This document shows, in pieces, positions 1 through 10,799 of a DNA stretch of 64,000 nucleotides (within the stretch, counting starts at the first letter, position 1; the number at the start of each line of letters is the position of its first letter). Made by a program: the position numbers and the translations under genes. The notes beneath the pieces were generated by a model. It did not search any database. It was given only the letters and a program-made list of their open reading frames with translations, and was not told where the DNA came from. The stretch comes from Hyperoplus lanceolatus (lineage: Eukaryota; Chordata; Actinopteri; Uranoscopiformes; Ammodytidae), in the NCBI GenBank assembly GCA_026929865.2, contig CM049408.1, forward strand, positions 25,557,501 to 25,621,500, written 5' to 3'.

Positions 1-121
1 AAAGATTATTGCCAGAATTGGAGATCAGCACATTTTCTGAAGAGGACAGAGATATGCATGTTGATGTTTTAAATGTTGAATATGAGTGTATTCATCCCCA
101 GTGTGTATTTCTGTGTTCCAG

Positions 122-254
122 GCTGATAGAGAACGAGCAGCGTGCCACCGTCCTGCAGCAGGAGAGAGAGTATTACTCGTCTCAGGCTCAGACGCTGAAG
201 CAGTCTCTCTCTCAGCTCGCTGTGGACAAACAGCAGACAGAGACCGAACTCAAG
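122..254 (+). CDS. plekhd1: PLEKHD1 coding exon (coiled coil)
   Basis: The acceptor is a pyrimidine-rich tract ending in ccag at 121 and the donor is gtaaca at 255. The exon starts with the third base of a split codon and ends in phase 0. It encodes LIENEQRATVLQQEREYY and continues to TETELK, a heptad-patterned coiled coil. Confidence 0.8.
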
Positions 255-2705
255 GTAACAAACACAGCGTGACTCAGCTGCTCTCAGCCTGCAGCTACAC
301 ACAGACACAAAAGCAATTAAAGAACAAAGTCATTTTTCATATGACATTTTTTTTGTAGAAACCAGTTGGATGTAACTTGGATTGCTTAGAAAAGTAATAT
401 TTCCAATGAAGAACTTTTACTTGTTATGAACCAATTTTTTCATTAGTACACATTTTTTCATTAGTACTTTATTTAAGTAAAACATCTTAACCCTTCCTCC
501 ACCACTGGGGAAAACATGAATATTGCATATCATTTTGCTTACACATTTATCCAAAGCGACCTACAACTGGAAGTTAGCATTAAGGGTCTTGCCAAAGGAC
601 CTTCACAGAGACATGGTGGGGTATCCAGCTCCAGTAAATATCTATGAATACCAGGAGTGGAGTTCGAACTCATGAGGACATACATCCATTGGATCTTAAA
701 TCCAACGCTTTAACCACTCGGCCATCCTGGTGTGTTATTTAAACAACTGATGTGAGATTATTGTTTGGATACTTTGTGAAAAGTTCAATATTGGGTATTT
801 TGCTTATGGAAAAGGTCACAGTTTGCTCAGATCCCAACTGTCTCATGATGTTTGATTTGTTTTCATTTCAAATACACTTATTGTTCCACATGATAAACTG
901 AAATGAGTACTACAGGCTTTCCTACCTTAATAGTGAATAAAGCATGAATTGGAATCAGCCTTTGTATGTAGAGTATAAACCTGAAGAACAGGTCAGATTA
1001 TATAGCCTATGTGAGGCAACTGGCACAAACAGCTCAGCCAGGTGTTATCTCAAGGCACATCAACAACACAGGAGTATGTATCGGTATCTGTATCTGTTTA
1101 CAAAATACATTTAAAGGTGCTCCAAGGAACTTTCAGTTTGTGTTAATTCTTGCACCCCATTTTGACAAAAGCGGTAGTGTTTTTACTACGCCATCTATAG
1201 TTCCTGGGTGAATGACAAAGACATTACGAAAAACTATATAAAAATATAATTCTTTGAACTGATTTTCTCAGGCAGAGATCGAGTCCCGTGTGGAGTTGGA
1301 GCAGAGGCTGAAACAGGCTGAAGAAGCTCTGCAGGATCTGGAGAAAGGTCTGGACTCACTGGACCGCAGCAAGGAGATAGACGAGAAGATGAAGGGCGAC
1401 GTCACTCAGCTCAGAAGTGAGTGCTTTCACTGATACCTGCACATCTCAATATATCTAATATGAATGTGTCTGTCTACCGTAGAGCTAATATGTGCTGTAA
1501 TGGTTTGCATTTAGTTGTGAGAATAGTGAAATTTATTCTGAAAAAGTAAATTATAAAAATCAAAAAAATACTTTAATTAATAACTTTTATCTTTATATAT
1601 AGAATCCTTACTTATATAGAAGGAAAACAAGTGGATCAATAAAAAGATACATTACTAAACATGCATTGAAGGATACTTAATAACTTAATTCTCAGTAAAA
1701 GTTATTCATACAGATGTAAATGCTCTTAAACACACAATGGACATGAAGTGAAGTGCATATTTTTTTTCTTCTAATTGCTGTGACTGCCCCCCTCTGGATA
1801 GAGTTTGTATTACATCTGGATGCTGCAGGAGGAGCAAAATCACATCCAGCAGATGTTTTAGTTCTTTAGGGATCCATCAGCGCTCAAAGAAGTGCGAATC
1901 ACTTTTGAGTTTTATTTTTTATAATTTTTTCTACTAGAAATCCCCTGCAATTATTAGGGCTGCAACTCATGAATTATTTCATAAAAGTTACATTCATTCA
2001 TCTTATGTCTATTTTCTTCATTGTATTGTTATGTCTATAAATTGAGCAAAATGCTTGTTATAATTTCTCAAGGTTATGTATTTATAAATCATTCTTTATT
2101 ATTATTTTTTTAAACAAAGATTTCAGTTTACTTTCATTTAAGAGAAATAAAACATAATTTGGTTGGTATTTTTGCTTTTTACAATTACTGGAAAGATTAA
2201 GAACTTTAGGTTCAGATGTAGTGAGTGACTGTGGCCTGGTGCTGTATTAACACAAGCATCCCGTGTAAAACTGTGTTCATTCTGTTCAGGATTCTTCGAG
2301 GATTGTATCTGTGCGGCGGAGATGGAGGCGAAGCTTCCAGCGATAATGAAGAACGCTGTGTATCTGCACAAAGCTGCTGCTAGGAGGATCAAGAGCTGCA
2401 GGATCCAGAGGAGAGCCTCCAGACGACACTGGTGTAAGTCTAATCATCACTACACAAATAGTACAGCCTGCACACATGCATATTTTATGACTGAATTCAT
2501 TTACAGTATGTCCCAAAGGGCTACAGCAAAACGTTTGAGTCGTTTGTGCGGTTATTTAAAAGATTATTTATTTAACAGTCAGTATTATTATGCACATGAT
2601 GTAGGAGTAGTTTTTCTAGTGAACAAAGGTGGAATTGCTGCACAGTGTTTAAAGTAGTAAAAAAAGTTGCAGTAGTTGTATTGCCACTGTAGACGTTGTG
2701 ATTAC

Positions 2706-2736
<31 letters not shown>

Positions 2737-3687
2737 TTTCTTTCGGACAATTTCACACAATACACAATTATCTCTTTCACATCATAAATCTTAATTAGTA
2801 TTGCCCGAAGGGTGACGGAAGAAGCCTAAGGCTTATCGAGTCCCGCCCCCACTTTCATCAGATTCAAAATCAGATTCACATTTACTGAACACAGAAAAGA
2901 AAAGAAAACAGGAAAAAAAGAAAATAATGAAAATTAAAAAATAAGAGAAAAATAAAAAATAAAAATAAAAATAAAAGTAAAAGGAAGAAAATACACAAGG
3001 ATTCTATAGGAGGAGGAGTCTATAATTTTCCATAATTTTAGAGACATACATTATTTTGAAATTTCGCAAACTGCAACTCCCTGTGATATCTTCATCAAGT
3101 TCATTCCATAATTTAATACCCTTTACAGAAATCGAGAATGACTTAAGTATGACCGCTTATCATAGCATTATAGTAACTGTGAATGTGGTTTGTGTAATAC
3201 AGTTGTAGAAATTGTATATCATTTAAATGTATCCATCTATCTAATACTACTAGAATTACCAGTGAAACTAGTCCGACCACACATTCAGTTTTGATGATAC
3301 AAAAACTAAAGACATACAAAATCAATAGTTGCATTTCAGAAATTGAAGCTAGAATGTTTTGAATTCCTCGATTATCATTTTTATTTATTTTTAATAATCT
3401 AAGTGATTAATCAGTTCATCATTAGCCTGTCAATTCCTATGGCATCATATATTAATCTTTTCATTTTCTATTTAACGAGGCACCTGTTCATTAGAACCTA
3501 ATCGATTGTTATATTTTACCGCGTCACAGTGCAACACTCAAAGTCGTTCGCTGTGGGGAACACAGATGACGGCAACATGGAGGAGCTGAGGGAGACGGCC
3601 CGGCGACTCACCTCTGATAGCAGCTTCAGAGAGAGTGTGTATGAGATCATCACTCGCAAGGGTTCAACCAACAAAACAGAAGACTGA
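122..3687 (+). CDS. plekhd1: PLEKHD1, C-terminal part (last four coding exons)
   Basis: Exons are 122-254, 1272-1416, 2290-2433 and 3530-3687. All introns begin GT and end AG, and the phases (2/0, 0/1, 1/1, 1/stop) join without a break. The first two exons give a heptad-rich, Glu/Gln/Lys-rich coiled coil. The third has FFEDCI and a basic stretch (RRIKSCRIQRRASRRHW). The last encodes HSKSFAVGNTDDG, MEELRETARRLTSDSSF and YEIITRK, then TGA at 3685-3687. This matches what I know of the C-terminus of pleckstrin homology domain family D member 1: an N-terminal PH domain followed by a long coiled coil, cellular role poorly known. The PH domain exons must lie left of the window. Identity rests on the coiled-coil tail and on linkage to CCDC177 and SMOC1, as in human 14q24. 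Another coiled-coil protein is possible but unlikely. Confidence 0.8.
255..1271 (+). other. PLEKHD1 intron with a SINE
   Basis: The intron holds a tRNA-Leu-like SINE on the minus strand (531-731). From about 1112 to 1200 there is a partial copy of the same repeat family seen at 49141-49530 (shared AAGGAACTTTCAGTTT and the following bases). No coding exon is seen. Confidence 0.7.
531..731 (-). mobile_element. SINE with tRNA-Leu(UAA)-like head
   Basis: On the minus strand, 731-649 reads as a tRNA-Leu. It has a perfect 7-bp acceptor stem (ACCAGGA/TCCTGGT), a GGCCGAGTGGTTAAAGCG D-arm, a 5-bp anticodon stem with loop TTTAAGA (anticodon TAA), a long variable arm and a T-loop TTCGAAC. The T stem has two A/C mismatches, so it is probably not a working tRNA gene. 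It runs directly into a body (648-531) with GGCAAGACCC and GTCGCTTTGGATAAATG, typical of fish SINE tails. The SINE reading is preferred over a tRNA gene. Confidence 0.7.
1272..1416 (+). CDS. plekhd1: PLEKHD1 coding exon (coiled coil)
   Basis: The acceptor is tttctcag and the donor is gtgagt at 1417. It enters in phase 0 and leaves in phase 1. It encodes AEIESRVELEQRLKQAEE and continues to MKGDVTQLR, extending the coiled coil. Confidence 0.8.
1417..2289 (+). other. PLEKHD1 intron
   Basis: AT-rich intron. The stretch around 1956-2110, starting AGGGCTGCAACTCATGA, looks like a decayed copy of a repeat common in teleost genomes. Nothing else is recognised. Confidence 0.5.
2290..2433 (+). CDS. plekhd1: PLEKHD1 coding exon (post-coil, basic)
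   Basis: The acceptor is tctgttcag and the donor is gtaagt at 2434. It is a 144-nt exon with phase 1 at both ends. It encodes FFEDCICAAEMEAKLPAIMK, then an Arg/Lys-rich segment ending RRASRRHW. Confidence 0.82.
2434..3529 (+). other. PLEKHD1 last intron, microsatellite and old repeat
   Basis: A (TTTA)n tract occupies about 2704-2739. It is followed by an interspersed-repeat-like stretch (about 2740-3130) with CGGAAGAAGCCTAAGGCTTA, GAGTCCCGCCCCC and an A-rich run. I take this as an old teleost repeat from memory, class uncertain. No exon is seen. Confidence 0.5.
2704..2739. repeat. (TTTA)n microsatellite
   Basis: About nine uninterrupted ATTT units next to an interspersed repeat, consistent with growth from an A/T-rich repeat tail. 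Confidence 0.9.
3530..3687 (+). CDS. plekhd1: PLEKHD1 terminal coding exon
   Basis: The acceptor is gcgtcacag. The exon encodes HSKSFAVGNTDDGNMEEL, RRLTSDSSFRESVYEIIT and ends TNKTED with TGA at 3685-3687. The Ser/Thr-rich tail after a conserved HSKSFA segment fits the family C-terminus. Confidence 0.82.
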
Positions 3688-4383
3688 GAAGAGTTATGAG
3701 GAGATATGGTCCTTAGCTTTACCTCAGTGAGTGATGTAAACATCCTGATCCCACCATTAAAATATTGAAGAGGATGGTGCATGGAAATTTGTTTGATGGC
3801 AATCTAGAGAGCATTATTGGATTTAAAAACGGTCTTCATTTGTAATTACTGAAGCTGGATTCTGACGTTCAAGTTGATGTAAAAAAATGAAAGCAGACAA
3901 TCTGCTTAGACGGATATTTAAATGTAACACTAATATATATTGTAATCAGCAAGTTTTATTTTATTTTATATTTCTCAATGAACGCTCTTCACAGGAGCCA
4001 CACCCTCTCCCTCTTTATTTATTTTCACTTTGTTTTCAACATTAAATTAAATGTCCACCTCTCGTCCTAATGTTGATACTACATTCCAGGACTTCTTTAT
4101 ATTATGAGTGAAGCTGCACAAGAGTTTAAACAGCGGCAGAACTATTTCAACAATCACAGGAGGAAATTCAGTTGAGACCTCAAAGGGTCATGGGTCCCCT
4201 GGAAATGTTTGTTCAGTGGAAATATTTATTAGTTCCTAAGTTTAGTTCCTGTAACTGTTTGGTAAAAAACGTGCAATAACAAAACCAAAAGATTAGATAA
4301 AGCCAAAGAGTATGAAGAAATATTAGGGCCACTGTAGGCTAAAAAAATATATTTCTCAGATTGAAGTTTATGAGAAAAAAATC

Positions 4384-4389
4384 AATAAA
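4384..4389 (+). terminator. Candidate poly(A) signal of PLEKHD1
   Basis: AATAAA about 700 nt after the PLEKHD1 stop. A second AATAAA at 4890-4895 is followed by a GT-rich stretch (GCTGTGTTTG) and could be the main site. ATTAAA at 4041-4046 is a weaker alternative. The choice cannot be made from sequence alone. Confidence 0.35.
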
Positions 4390-6456
4390 ATATCACCACT
4401 GCTTGCTGTGTTTTAATCCTTCAGATGACCTGATAAGATGCAGTAATGTAACTTGACTATAACCTATGACGTCACATGTCATAGATCATCACACATCTGT
4501 TGGCATTGTGTGACTTGTACATAAAGTGTTTTCAGAAGTTTCTAAAATGAATAACTTCTATAATAGAAACACAGTATGCAGAAGAGGCAAATCCATCTTG
4601 TAAAATGTTTCTTTTTATTATTCTGGTTTTGATTGTGTCCTTAACTATAACAGAGGATTTTATGAAAACAGTGAATTCACAGATGTGTCTGATATTGACC
4701 ATTTCATTATTGCTGCATCGGGGAAATCTGTCCTTGACGAAGCAACTCAATGTAATTCACTGCCGCAAGCATTTCATAACAATGTACAAATGATAACTTG
4801 ACAGCGGATATGTAACAGAAAAAAGCCCACATGTCAGGGTAAGGTAAGAGGGGACAAATATTATGGACTGAACAACATGCCTTGATTCTAATAAAGCTGT
4901 GTTTGAACCTTGTACATGTCATTTTCATTTAATTACGCAGGTAAAAGGCTTTAGGCTCATTTTGGGTTCCTGTTCTCAGCAGAACAATATATGGCACTGA
5001 TACTAGTTTAAAATGAATACAAATACTTGAAATGGATGTGTTTCTATCAGAGGAGAGACTGGTTTGAATCACTGTAGGAAGAGGATTGTAGGTCACATCT
5101 CTCCGGCTCTCGTTTGTCATCAGGACCTACAGCCAATAACACCAGAGGGAAATAAATGTGAGTGTAAACAGTGGAGCACATTCCCTTGAGTAATACAGGA
5201 AGTTCTGCTCCTCAATTCAAGGATTCAACAATATGGGCAACTCCTGTATTTAGCTATCCAAAGTAGCATAAAAGCTTTTAATAGATGGTGAACACTGCCA
5301 TGGAGTTGTCAGCACATAAAGATGGATTTAAGGTGAGACACTGCAGGTTAAATTAACCTATAATACAACATTTTATCTCCATTTTTTTCAGACATCATAT
5401 ACATAAGCGCCTATAAATCTGCAGTCTCATCCCTCAGACCTTACATCACTAACCCATGATTATCTGGTGGCAGCGGCGAGGCTCAGCTACTGCCATAAGC
5501 CCCTCAGTCCACTGCTGGTCTAAATCTGCGTTTTAAATTCATCCTGGTTTATATTTCAGTAGTGAGTGACTGTCTGAAATACACGGAGCAGTCTAGCATC
5601 CTATGCTATAGGATTTTCTGGGAGAATGTTTTAAAGGACTTTTCCCTGAATGCGTAAAGCGGAAAATGCTGCATAAGACACACAGATTTGAATAAAACTT
5701 GCTTTTCAAATAGCGAGAAACAGCCAGAATGAGCAGCCACCTCCCCACAGGCAGCCCCCTCGTATTCCCCCACACTAACTCTCTATGTTCAGTCATTTAC
5801 CTTTCACTGATCAAAAGGGATTTCTATCGCTATGGCAACGGCTAGATCCGATGGAGAAATCCCACGTGTATTTCCCTTTTTTATTTATTTTTTTAAATCT
5901 CAGAGATTGTAGGATTAACGCAGCCAGGGGCATTTTAAAGCTTGTTGTGGGCTTGCGTGTCAGATAATAATCAGATGCATTTTTTTCTCTATGTACTCTC
6001 TGTGTGTCAAGTTAGGGTCATTGATGAAGGCTTGCTGTGTTGTTGTATTTTTTAAGATGTTAATTTTGTAATTTGGTTCATAATAAGTTTACATGTGTGG
6101 TTTTGGGCCTGAAGTCCTTTCTTTACTAATCAAATCATACCGGTTGCTTTTGACACCCAACAGATAATATTTTTTACAATGTAGTCTGTGATGAATAGCA
6201 CATTATGTTTTATCTGAGTATTTATTATAGTCAAAATAATCCATACTTTATGCTTTGTTACTCAAAATCAAGCCTGCATGCCATTAAAAGCAAACAGAGG
6301 TTCAAAACTAGGAAATAACTTTAATTGGTTAAAAGATCTTTTACAACATTATGTTATAATATATTAGAATGTTTTTATAATCAGCTATGGGTTGGTCATT
6401 TCCGATCCGTAACACAAAACTATTTAACATGAAATGAACACAACAGGAGGGTCAAA

Positions 6457-6545
6457 GCTATAGTGCGTAACTTCTGTCGCTCCAAGAGGAATTCTGAGCA
6501 ATTACAACAACACCGTCGGCCCATCTATCTGTGGCAAGTGCTGAA
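6457..6545 (+). repeat. Truncated TIR element (GCTATAGTGCGTAACTT family)
   Basis: It begins GCTATAGTGCGTAACTTCTG and continues with GAATTCTGAG and AATTACAACAACA. This matches the left end of the complete element at 37471-37825. The right end is missing. Confidence 0.7.
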
Positions 6546-7460
6546 AGGCTAAAGTAGCAAACAGAAGGCATTGCATAACATGTAAAAGCAATAAAGACTC
6601 GTACCTGTTGACCCAAGGTCACCAGGCGGCTGAGCTGGGAGCCAATTGGAGTCGATAGGTGTGTGTGTGGCCGTCTCTCTGAGCACTTTACTGTTTACTG
6701 TAATCTGACATGAGGACGAGAGACAGAGGGAGTCCTTGCTGAAGGGAAGATGAAGGAGTTAAGAATATCTCTTCTGCTGCTGCAAGGCTCAGTGTCCTCT
6801 GATGCTTTATCAGCACACGGCCTCTTGTGCTGCATTGTCAGCGCTTAGGTAAAGACAAGGGCTTTATCCCGATGCTATATCTAGCTGCGTCACAGCACGT
6901 ACGCACAAAATAATCCCTTTCGTTAGCTTTGGGGGGCCTAGGAACATTTGCGCTTACATTTCTCCCTTATAGTAGGCCTAGTGCTCCCTTTAAAAGCCTC
7001 TGCAGTTGTCATGGAGTTGTTGTGCTTCCTGGTAAACAATGGACTCTTTTCATTCCCTCACACAGCTTTCAGTCCAGTAGCTGAGACACTCGGAACAGAG
7101 GGCAAAGAGACAGAGAGAGGAGGGGTTGTGTCGCCGCACAAGGCAGCTCTCTCTACACTCTTCTAACATGAAGTCTACTATATGTCCAGTACAGGCTTTA
7201 CTGTTCATTTAGGCTGGTCTGATAGAGTTTGTGTTCTCGTTACATCCATGATAAAAATTGGTTTGGTTTGACAAGGTCTATTAAAAAAAGAAAGTTTTGA
7301 TTAAAAATTAAAAAAAATATTAACCAGCTGATGGGCGGAGATATGTAAGAAGGAAAAAAACACTAAGGGTCTTAATGGGAATAAAAGGTAAAGCTGTTTT
7401 CTGCCAGGATGAAGGCAAGATCCACGCATGTGACCACACCTCCAAGACGAAGGCCATGGC

Positions 7461-7466
7461 TTTATT
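7461..7466 (-). terminator. Poly(A) hexamer overlapping the CCDC177 stop codon
   Basis: The minus strand reads GAGAAATAAAGCC at the end of the gene, so AATAAA includes the TAA stop. About 20-35 nt downstream is a GT-rich stretch (GGAGGTGTGGTC). A 3'UTR of only a few tens of bases is therefore possible. A later signal may be used instead. Confidence 0.35.
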
Positions 7467-10050
7467 TCTCATCCATCAGGTTGGCTGACAGCTGAGCTTC
7501 CAGGGCCATTTTATCAAACGTACGCATGTTGGTCTCCTCGCGCACTTTGTCACGCACATGGAAGGATGCGCGGGCCACGGAACGCGCGCTCTCCAGCACG
7601 GCACGCTTCTCCTTGAAGATCTGCTCGCTCTTCTCCAGCTTTCTCTCGATGGACTGCAGCAGCTCCATGCGTCGCTGCTTCTCCTCTTCCTCCACTCGCT
7701 GCCTGTTGACCCTCTGCAGTTTCTCTTTCTCCTGTCGGCTCTGTACGGCCCTCTGAGCCTTTTCTTTAGCCCTCTCCTCGGCTACTAGCGCCGCCTGCTG
7801 GGCTCGTTTCTCAGCCTCTTTCACGCGAGCTTCTAGAATTTGCTGCTGTTGTTTCTCCCTCTTCTCCGCCGCTTGACGAGCCTTCTGAATCTGTTTTTCT
7901 TCACGCTTGGCTTTCTCTTTCAGCTCTTGCCCACGTCGCTCCACGATCTGTTCATAGTTCTCCAGGGAGCGGCTGAGCTTCTCGTCCGCCGTCCTCCTGG
8001 CCTCCTCTCGCTCCTCTTGCTCTCTGCGGGCGATCTCTTGAATCAAAGCCGCGTGGCGTCTCTTTTCGGCCTTGTTCAACCCCATTCTATCTGCCTGGGT
8101 CTGGTGCTCCTTCTCTTGCTTCTTAAGATCTGCCATAGTAAGTTTCTCCTTGAGTAGTAGCCTCTCCTGTTCCAACATGGCCGCCCTTTCCTCCTCCAAG
8201 GCCTTCAGATTCTGCTCCTGAAGAGATTTCTTATGCTTCTCCTCTCTTGCCGCCTGTTGAAACTTCAGTAGACGACCACGTCCTTGTTGCTCGGCGAGCT
8301 CCCTCCATCTCTCCTCATTCTCTTCTACTTGTCGCATTTTTGCAGCCGTTGATAATCGTTCCTGCTGGCTCAATCTTCGCTGACGTATGGACACTTGCGT
8401 TTGCCAGACCCTCTGGCACTGAAGAACTGCTCGTTGCTTCTCTCTATCTTCTTGCTCTCGTCGAAGCTCGTCCATCCTGCGTTCGCTGTCCCACTGCAAA
8501 TGAGCTACGTAGCGGGTTTGGCTCATGATATCTTCTTCCTGGTACCTTGCTAGCATTAGCGCTGCTATCTTGCGGTCTCGTTCGGATACAGCCTTAAGGC
8601 CCCTACGCTTTACTTCCCTGACTATGCGCTCTACCTTCTGCGTGGTTTGAAGGGAGTGACTCAAGTCGCCAAGGCTGAGGCTACGGCCCATCAGCGAGTT
8701 GAAGGTTGCCATGGTGCGGGCGCGAGGGCTGCTGGAGGCCTTGGCCCAGTGCTCGCGTGGACCGTCCCAACTGTAGGAAGAGGAAGCGCCGGATTCCGAT
8801 GAGGTGCAAGTGGTGGTGGTAATTGTTGTGTTGGACGTAGAAGAGCAGACTTGATCCATCCTACGTTGTAAGGACTCTAGAGAATGGCTTTTTCCGCGCA
8901 CTTTGGAGTGAAGATGTCCATTGTGCTGAGAGAAGGGTGCTCCTCCCTTTGTGACGCCGTTCAGAGGGGTCCCGGGGCTATGAACAGGAGCTTTCGAGAC
9001 TGATGATGGGGTTAATGTAGAGTTGGCTCGGGGGAAGGACGGTGGGGGTTTGGGTGTTGATCTGGGGAACGTGTTTGAAGATTTACCGCCTGAAGACTTC
9101 CTGACTACGGGTGGAGGGCCCGATGAAAGTGGACGTGCGGGTTTCCCTTGCTCAGATGATGAGGACGAATGATTCTTGGCAGATCTTTGAAAACTACTCT
9201 TTGAGGATGGTGTGGAAGCTGTGGAACCATTTTTTGAGGTGTGAGTAGATCCTGGATTGGCAAATTTGGGGGAGGTGCTTAAACTAGAGGCGGGGGCTTT
9301 AGGTAAAAGAGCTGTGCCTGTTTTAGAGATAGGACCTGATGCTGCAGCCCTAGCGGATGCTCCAAAGTCAGGAGCTGAGCTGGACGAGGTCACCGAGCCA
9401 GATTTAGGCGACTGAGATGAGCCAGAGGGGGTTTTGTGCTGCTGCTCCACTGAGGACGATGACGCACCGTTGCTGGTGTTATTTACTGTGGCCTGCAGAA
9501 TCCTCCTTTTCTCCTCTCTGATGATCCTCTCTCTCTCCTCCTTGCACTTTCTCAGCTTGGCATGCCTGTCCCGTTCGTAGACTTCAAATAGCCCAGTCGC
9601 TACACGCATGGAGCGTCCGGGGGCCTCCCGTGCAAAGTCAGACAGCGGGCGCTGCAGGAGCTCCACGGGTTTGACCCCGCATCGAGCGCATGCCTCCAGA
9701 GAATGGGGGCTAGTTAGCACGTAGCGGCTGCCCTCTGCCACCGGCGAGTCAAAGTTGTTCAGGTCCAGGTGCAGTTTGGGTGACGGTGCTCGCTCAGTGG
9801 GGGTCTGTGATTGCGGAGGTGGTTGCTCTCCTTTAGAGGAGGTGGGGACTGGGGATGCAGCAGTATGGCAAGGGCTCGGCTCAAGACTTCCGGTGGGCGG
9901 GGTTTCAAAACCGGTGTCCCCATCGTCTTCCGTTGCCGTGCCATCGGCTTGATCCGGAAGTCTAGGGGTTTCATTGGTCACAGCTGGTGTGTTGAGCTGT
10001 GGTGGAGCTTTGCACTTGTTCTGCTCCTCAGCCTCCGAGGGGTCCACCAT
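7462..10050 (-). CDS. ccdc177: CCDC177, coiled-coil domain-containing protein 177
   Basis: A single open frame of 862 codons from ATG at 10050-10048 to TAA at 7464-7462. Residues about 93-186 form the conserved N-terminal block: LHLDLNNFDSP, then EGSRYVLTSPHSLEACARC, EAPGRSMRVATGLFEVYERD and EERERIIREEKRR. Residues about 187-450 are Ser/Thr/Pro-rich low complexity. GRSLSLGDLSHSLQ and RDRKIAALMLARYQEE lie near 452-510, followed by a very long Arg/Glu/Gln/Lys coiled coil to the end, with ARASFHVRDKVREETN near the C-terminus. This matches what I know of CCDC177, including the start MVDP. It is longer than the human protein (about 700 residues), mainly through the Ser-rich linker. Molecular function is not known to me. 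The start is the first ATG after the 5'UTR acceptor. The gene converges on PLEKHD1. Confidence 0.95.
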   Translation of the reverse strand: MVDPSEAEEQNKCKAPPQLNTPAVTNETPRLPDQADGTATEDDGDTGFETPPTGSLEPSPCHTAASPVPTSSKGEQPPPQSQTPTERAPSPKLHLDLNNFDSPVAEGSRYVLTSPHSLEACARCGVKPVELLQRPLSDFAREAPGRSMRVATGLFEVYERDRHAKLRKCKEERERIIREEKRRILQATVNNTSNGASSSSVEQQHKTPSGSSQSPKSGSVTSSSSAPDFGASARAAASGPISKTGTALLPKAPASSLSTSPKFANPGSTHTSKNGSTASTPSSKSSFQRSAKNHSSSSSEQGKPARPLSSGPPPVVRKSSGGKSSNTFPRSTPKPPPSFPRANSTLTPSSVSKAPVHSPGTPLNGVTKGGAPFSQHNGHLHSKVRGKSHSLESLQRRMDQVCSSTSNTTITTTTCTSSESGASSSYSWDGPREHWAKASSSPRARTMATFNSLMGRSLSLGDLSHSLQTTQKVERIVREVKRRGLKAVSERDRKIAALMLARYQEEDIMSQTRYVAHLQWDSERRMDELRREQEDREKQRAVLQCQRVWQTQVSIRQRRLSQQERLSTAAKMRQVEENEERWRELAEQQGRGRLLKFQQAAREEKHKKSLQEQNLKALEEERAAMLEQERLLLKEKLTMADLKKQEKEHQTQADRMGLNKAEKRRHAALIQEIARREQEEREEARRTADEKLSRSLENYEQIVERRGQELKEKAKREEKQIQKARQAAEKREKQQQQILEARVKEAEKRAQQAALVAEERAKEKAQRAVQSRQEKEKLQRVNRQRVEEEEKQRRMELLQSIERKLEKSEQIFKEKRAVLESARSVARASFHVRDKVREETNMRTFDKMALEAQLSANLMDEK

Positions 10051-10062
10051 TGTTGGCTAATA

Positions 10063-10799
10063 CTGCAGGCAGACAAGAGGGAGTAGGTGGGGGTGTATGA
10101 GACATGAGGTGATATGGATAAAATAGTAGTAAGAGTTTTCAATTAGAGGATTAGGCTACATCATTGAGTCCAAAGTTTAAGAGATGCAGTCAGTGGGGGG
10201 AGGGTCATATAACGCACTCGGGTTCAAAGATGCATCTATGCATGCATGCATGAGCACATATTCATCATGCACCGATTTGATTCCAGATGGGACATTTTAG
10301 CCTTCAGGGAAGTGACATAACACATGAAAAAAAAACACCACCACCGTCCTTGAATAGAGAGTCTATTTTTGGCAGAGTTACTAGGCTGAAAGAATTTGAT
10401 TACTCGCAATATCTTTCAACTCACACAATCAAACTACAAATAGCTTTGAAGCCATACCAGGACGTGCCACATTTATTATTTACCAGTTTGTAGTAAAAGC
10501 TTAATATAAAATCTGCTCTAGTAAACAAGCAGCTCTGTGCCCTACCATCATGGACTCACACACCTCAAATAGTGTAGGCCTTGACTTTTTAGCAGCCTTA
10601 GAAATATCTGCACTTTCACATTTAAAACCAATCAGGGTCAACATTGTGTACAGATTGGAATAAATTAGGTCAAACACAATTAAGATATGTGGCTGTTTTT
10701 TGTTATAATAAAATATTTACTGTAATTATTTACTGCTTGTTCGTCTTGTGCATTGGTTATTTTTCATGCGGAGAATCACCACACAAGCAATCCACTCAC
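10063..10799 (-). other. Intron in the CCDC177 5'UTR (inferred)
   Basis: On the minus strand a near-ideal donor (CAG, then GTGAGT) begins at 10799. An acceptor with a pyrimidine tract (CCTCTTGTCTGCCTGCAG) ends at 10063, only 12 bases before the start ATG. I infer a spliced 5'UTR. The intron holds no recognised gene, only a run of overlapping ATGC near 10235-10250. Confidence 0.6.

Larger units (their letters stand above)
3688..7461. other. Convergent intergenic region, PLEKHD1 3'UTR side and CCDC177 downstream side
   Basis: This region separates the PLEKHD1 stop from the CCDC177 stop. It starts with the PLEKHD1 3'UTR, with AATAAA candidates at 4384-4389 and 4890-4895. A full CRE-type octamer TGACGTCA lies at 4467-4474. 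A repeat with GAGACACTGCAGG occurs near 5333, and a truncated TIR-element copy near 6457-6545. No coding exon is recognised. Confidence 0.6.

Noticed and set aside
649..731. Functional tRNA-Leu gene
   Set aside because: Two mismatches in the T stem and direct continuation into a SINE body make a SINE head more likely.
4467..4474. CRE site as a promoter element
   Set aside because: A perfect TGACGTCA is present, but it lies between two converging gene ends with no promoter signs.
7526..8528. Open frames on the plus strand opposite CCDC177
   Set aside because: They mirror the biased codon content of the coiled-coil gene and have no family features.
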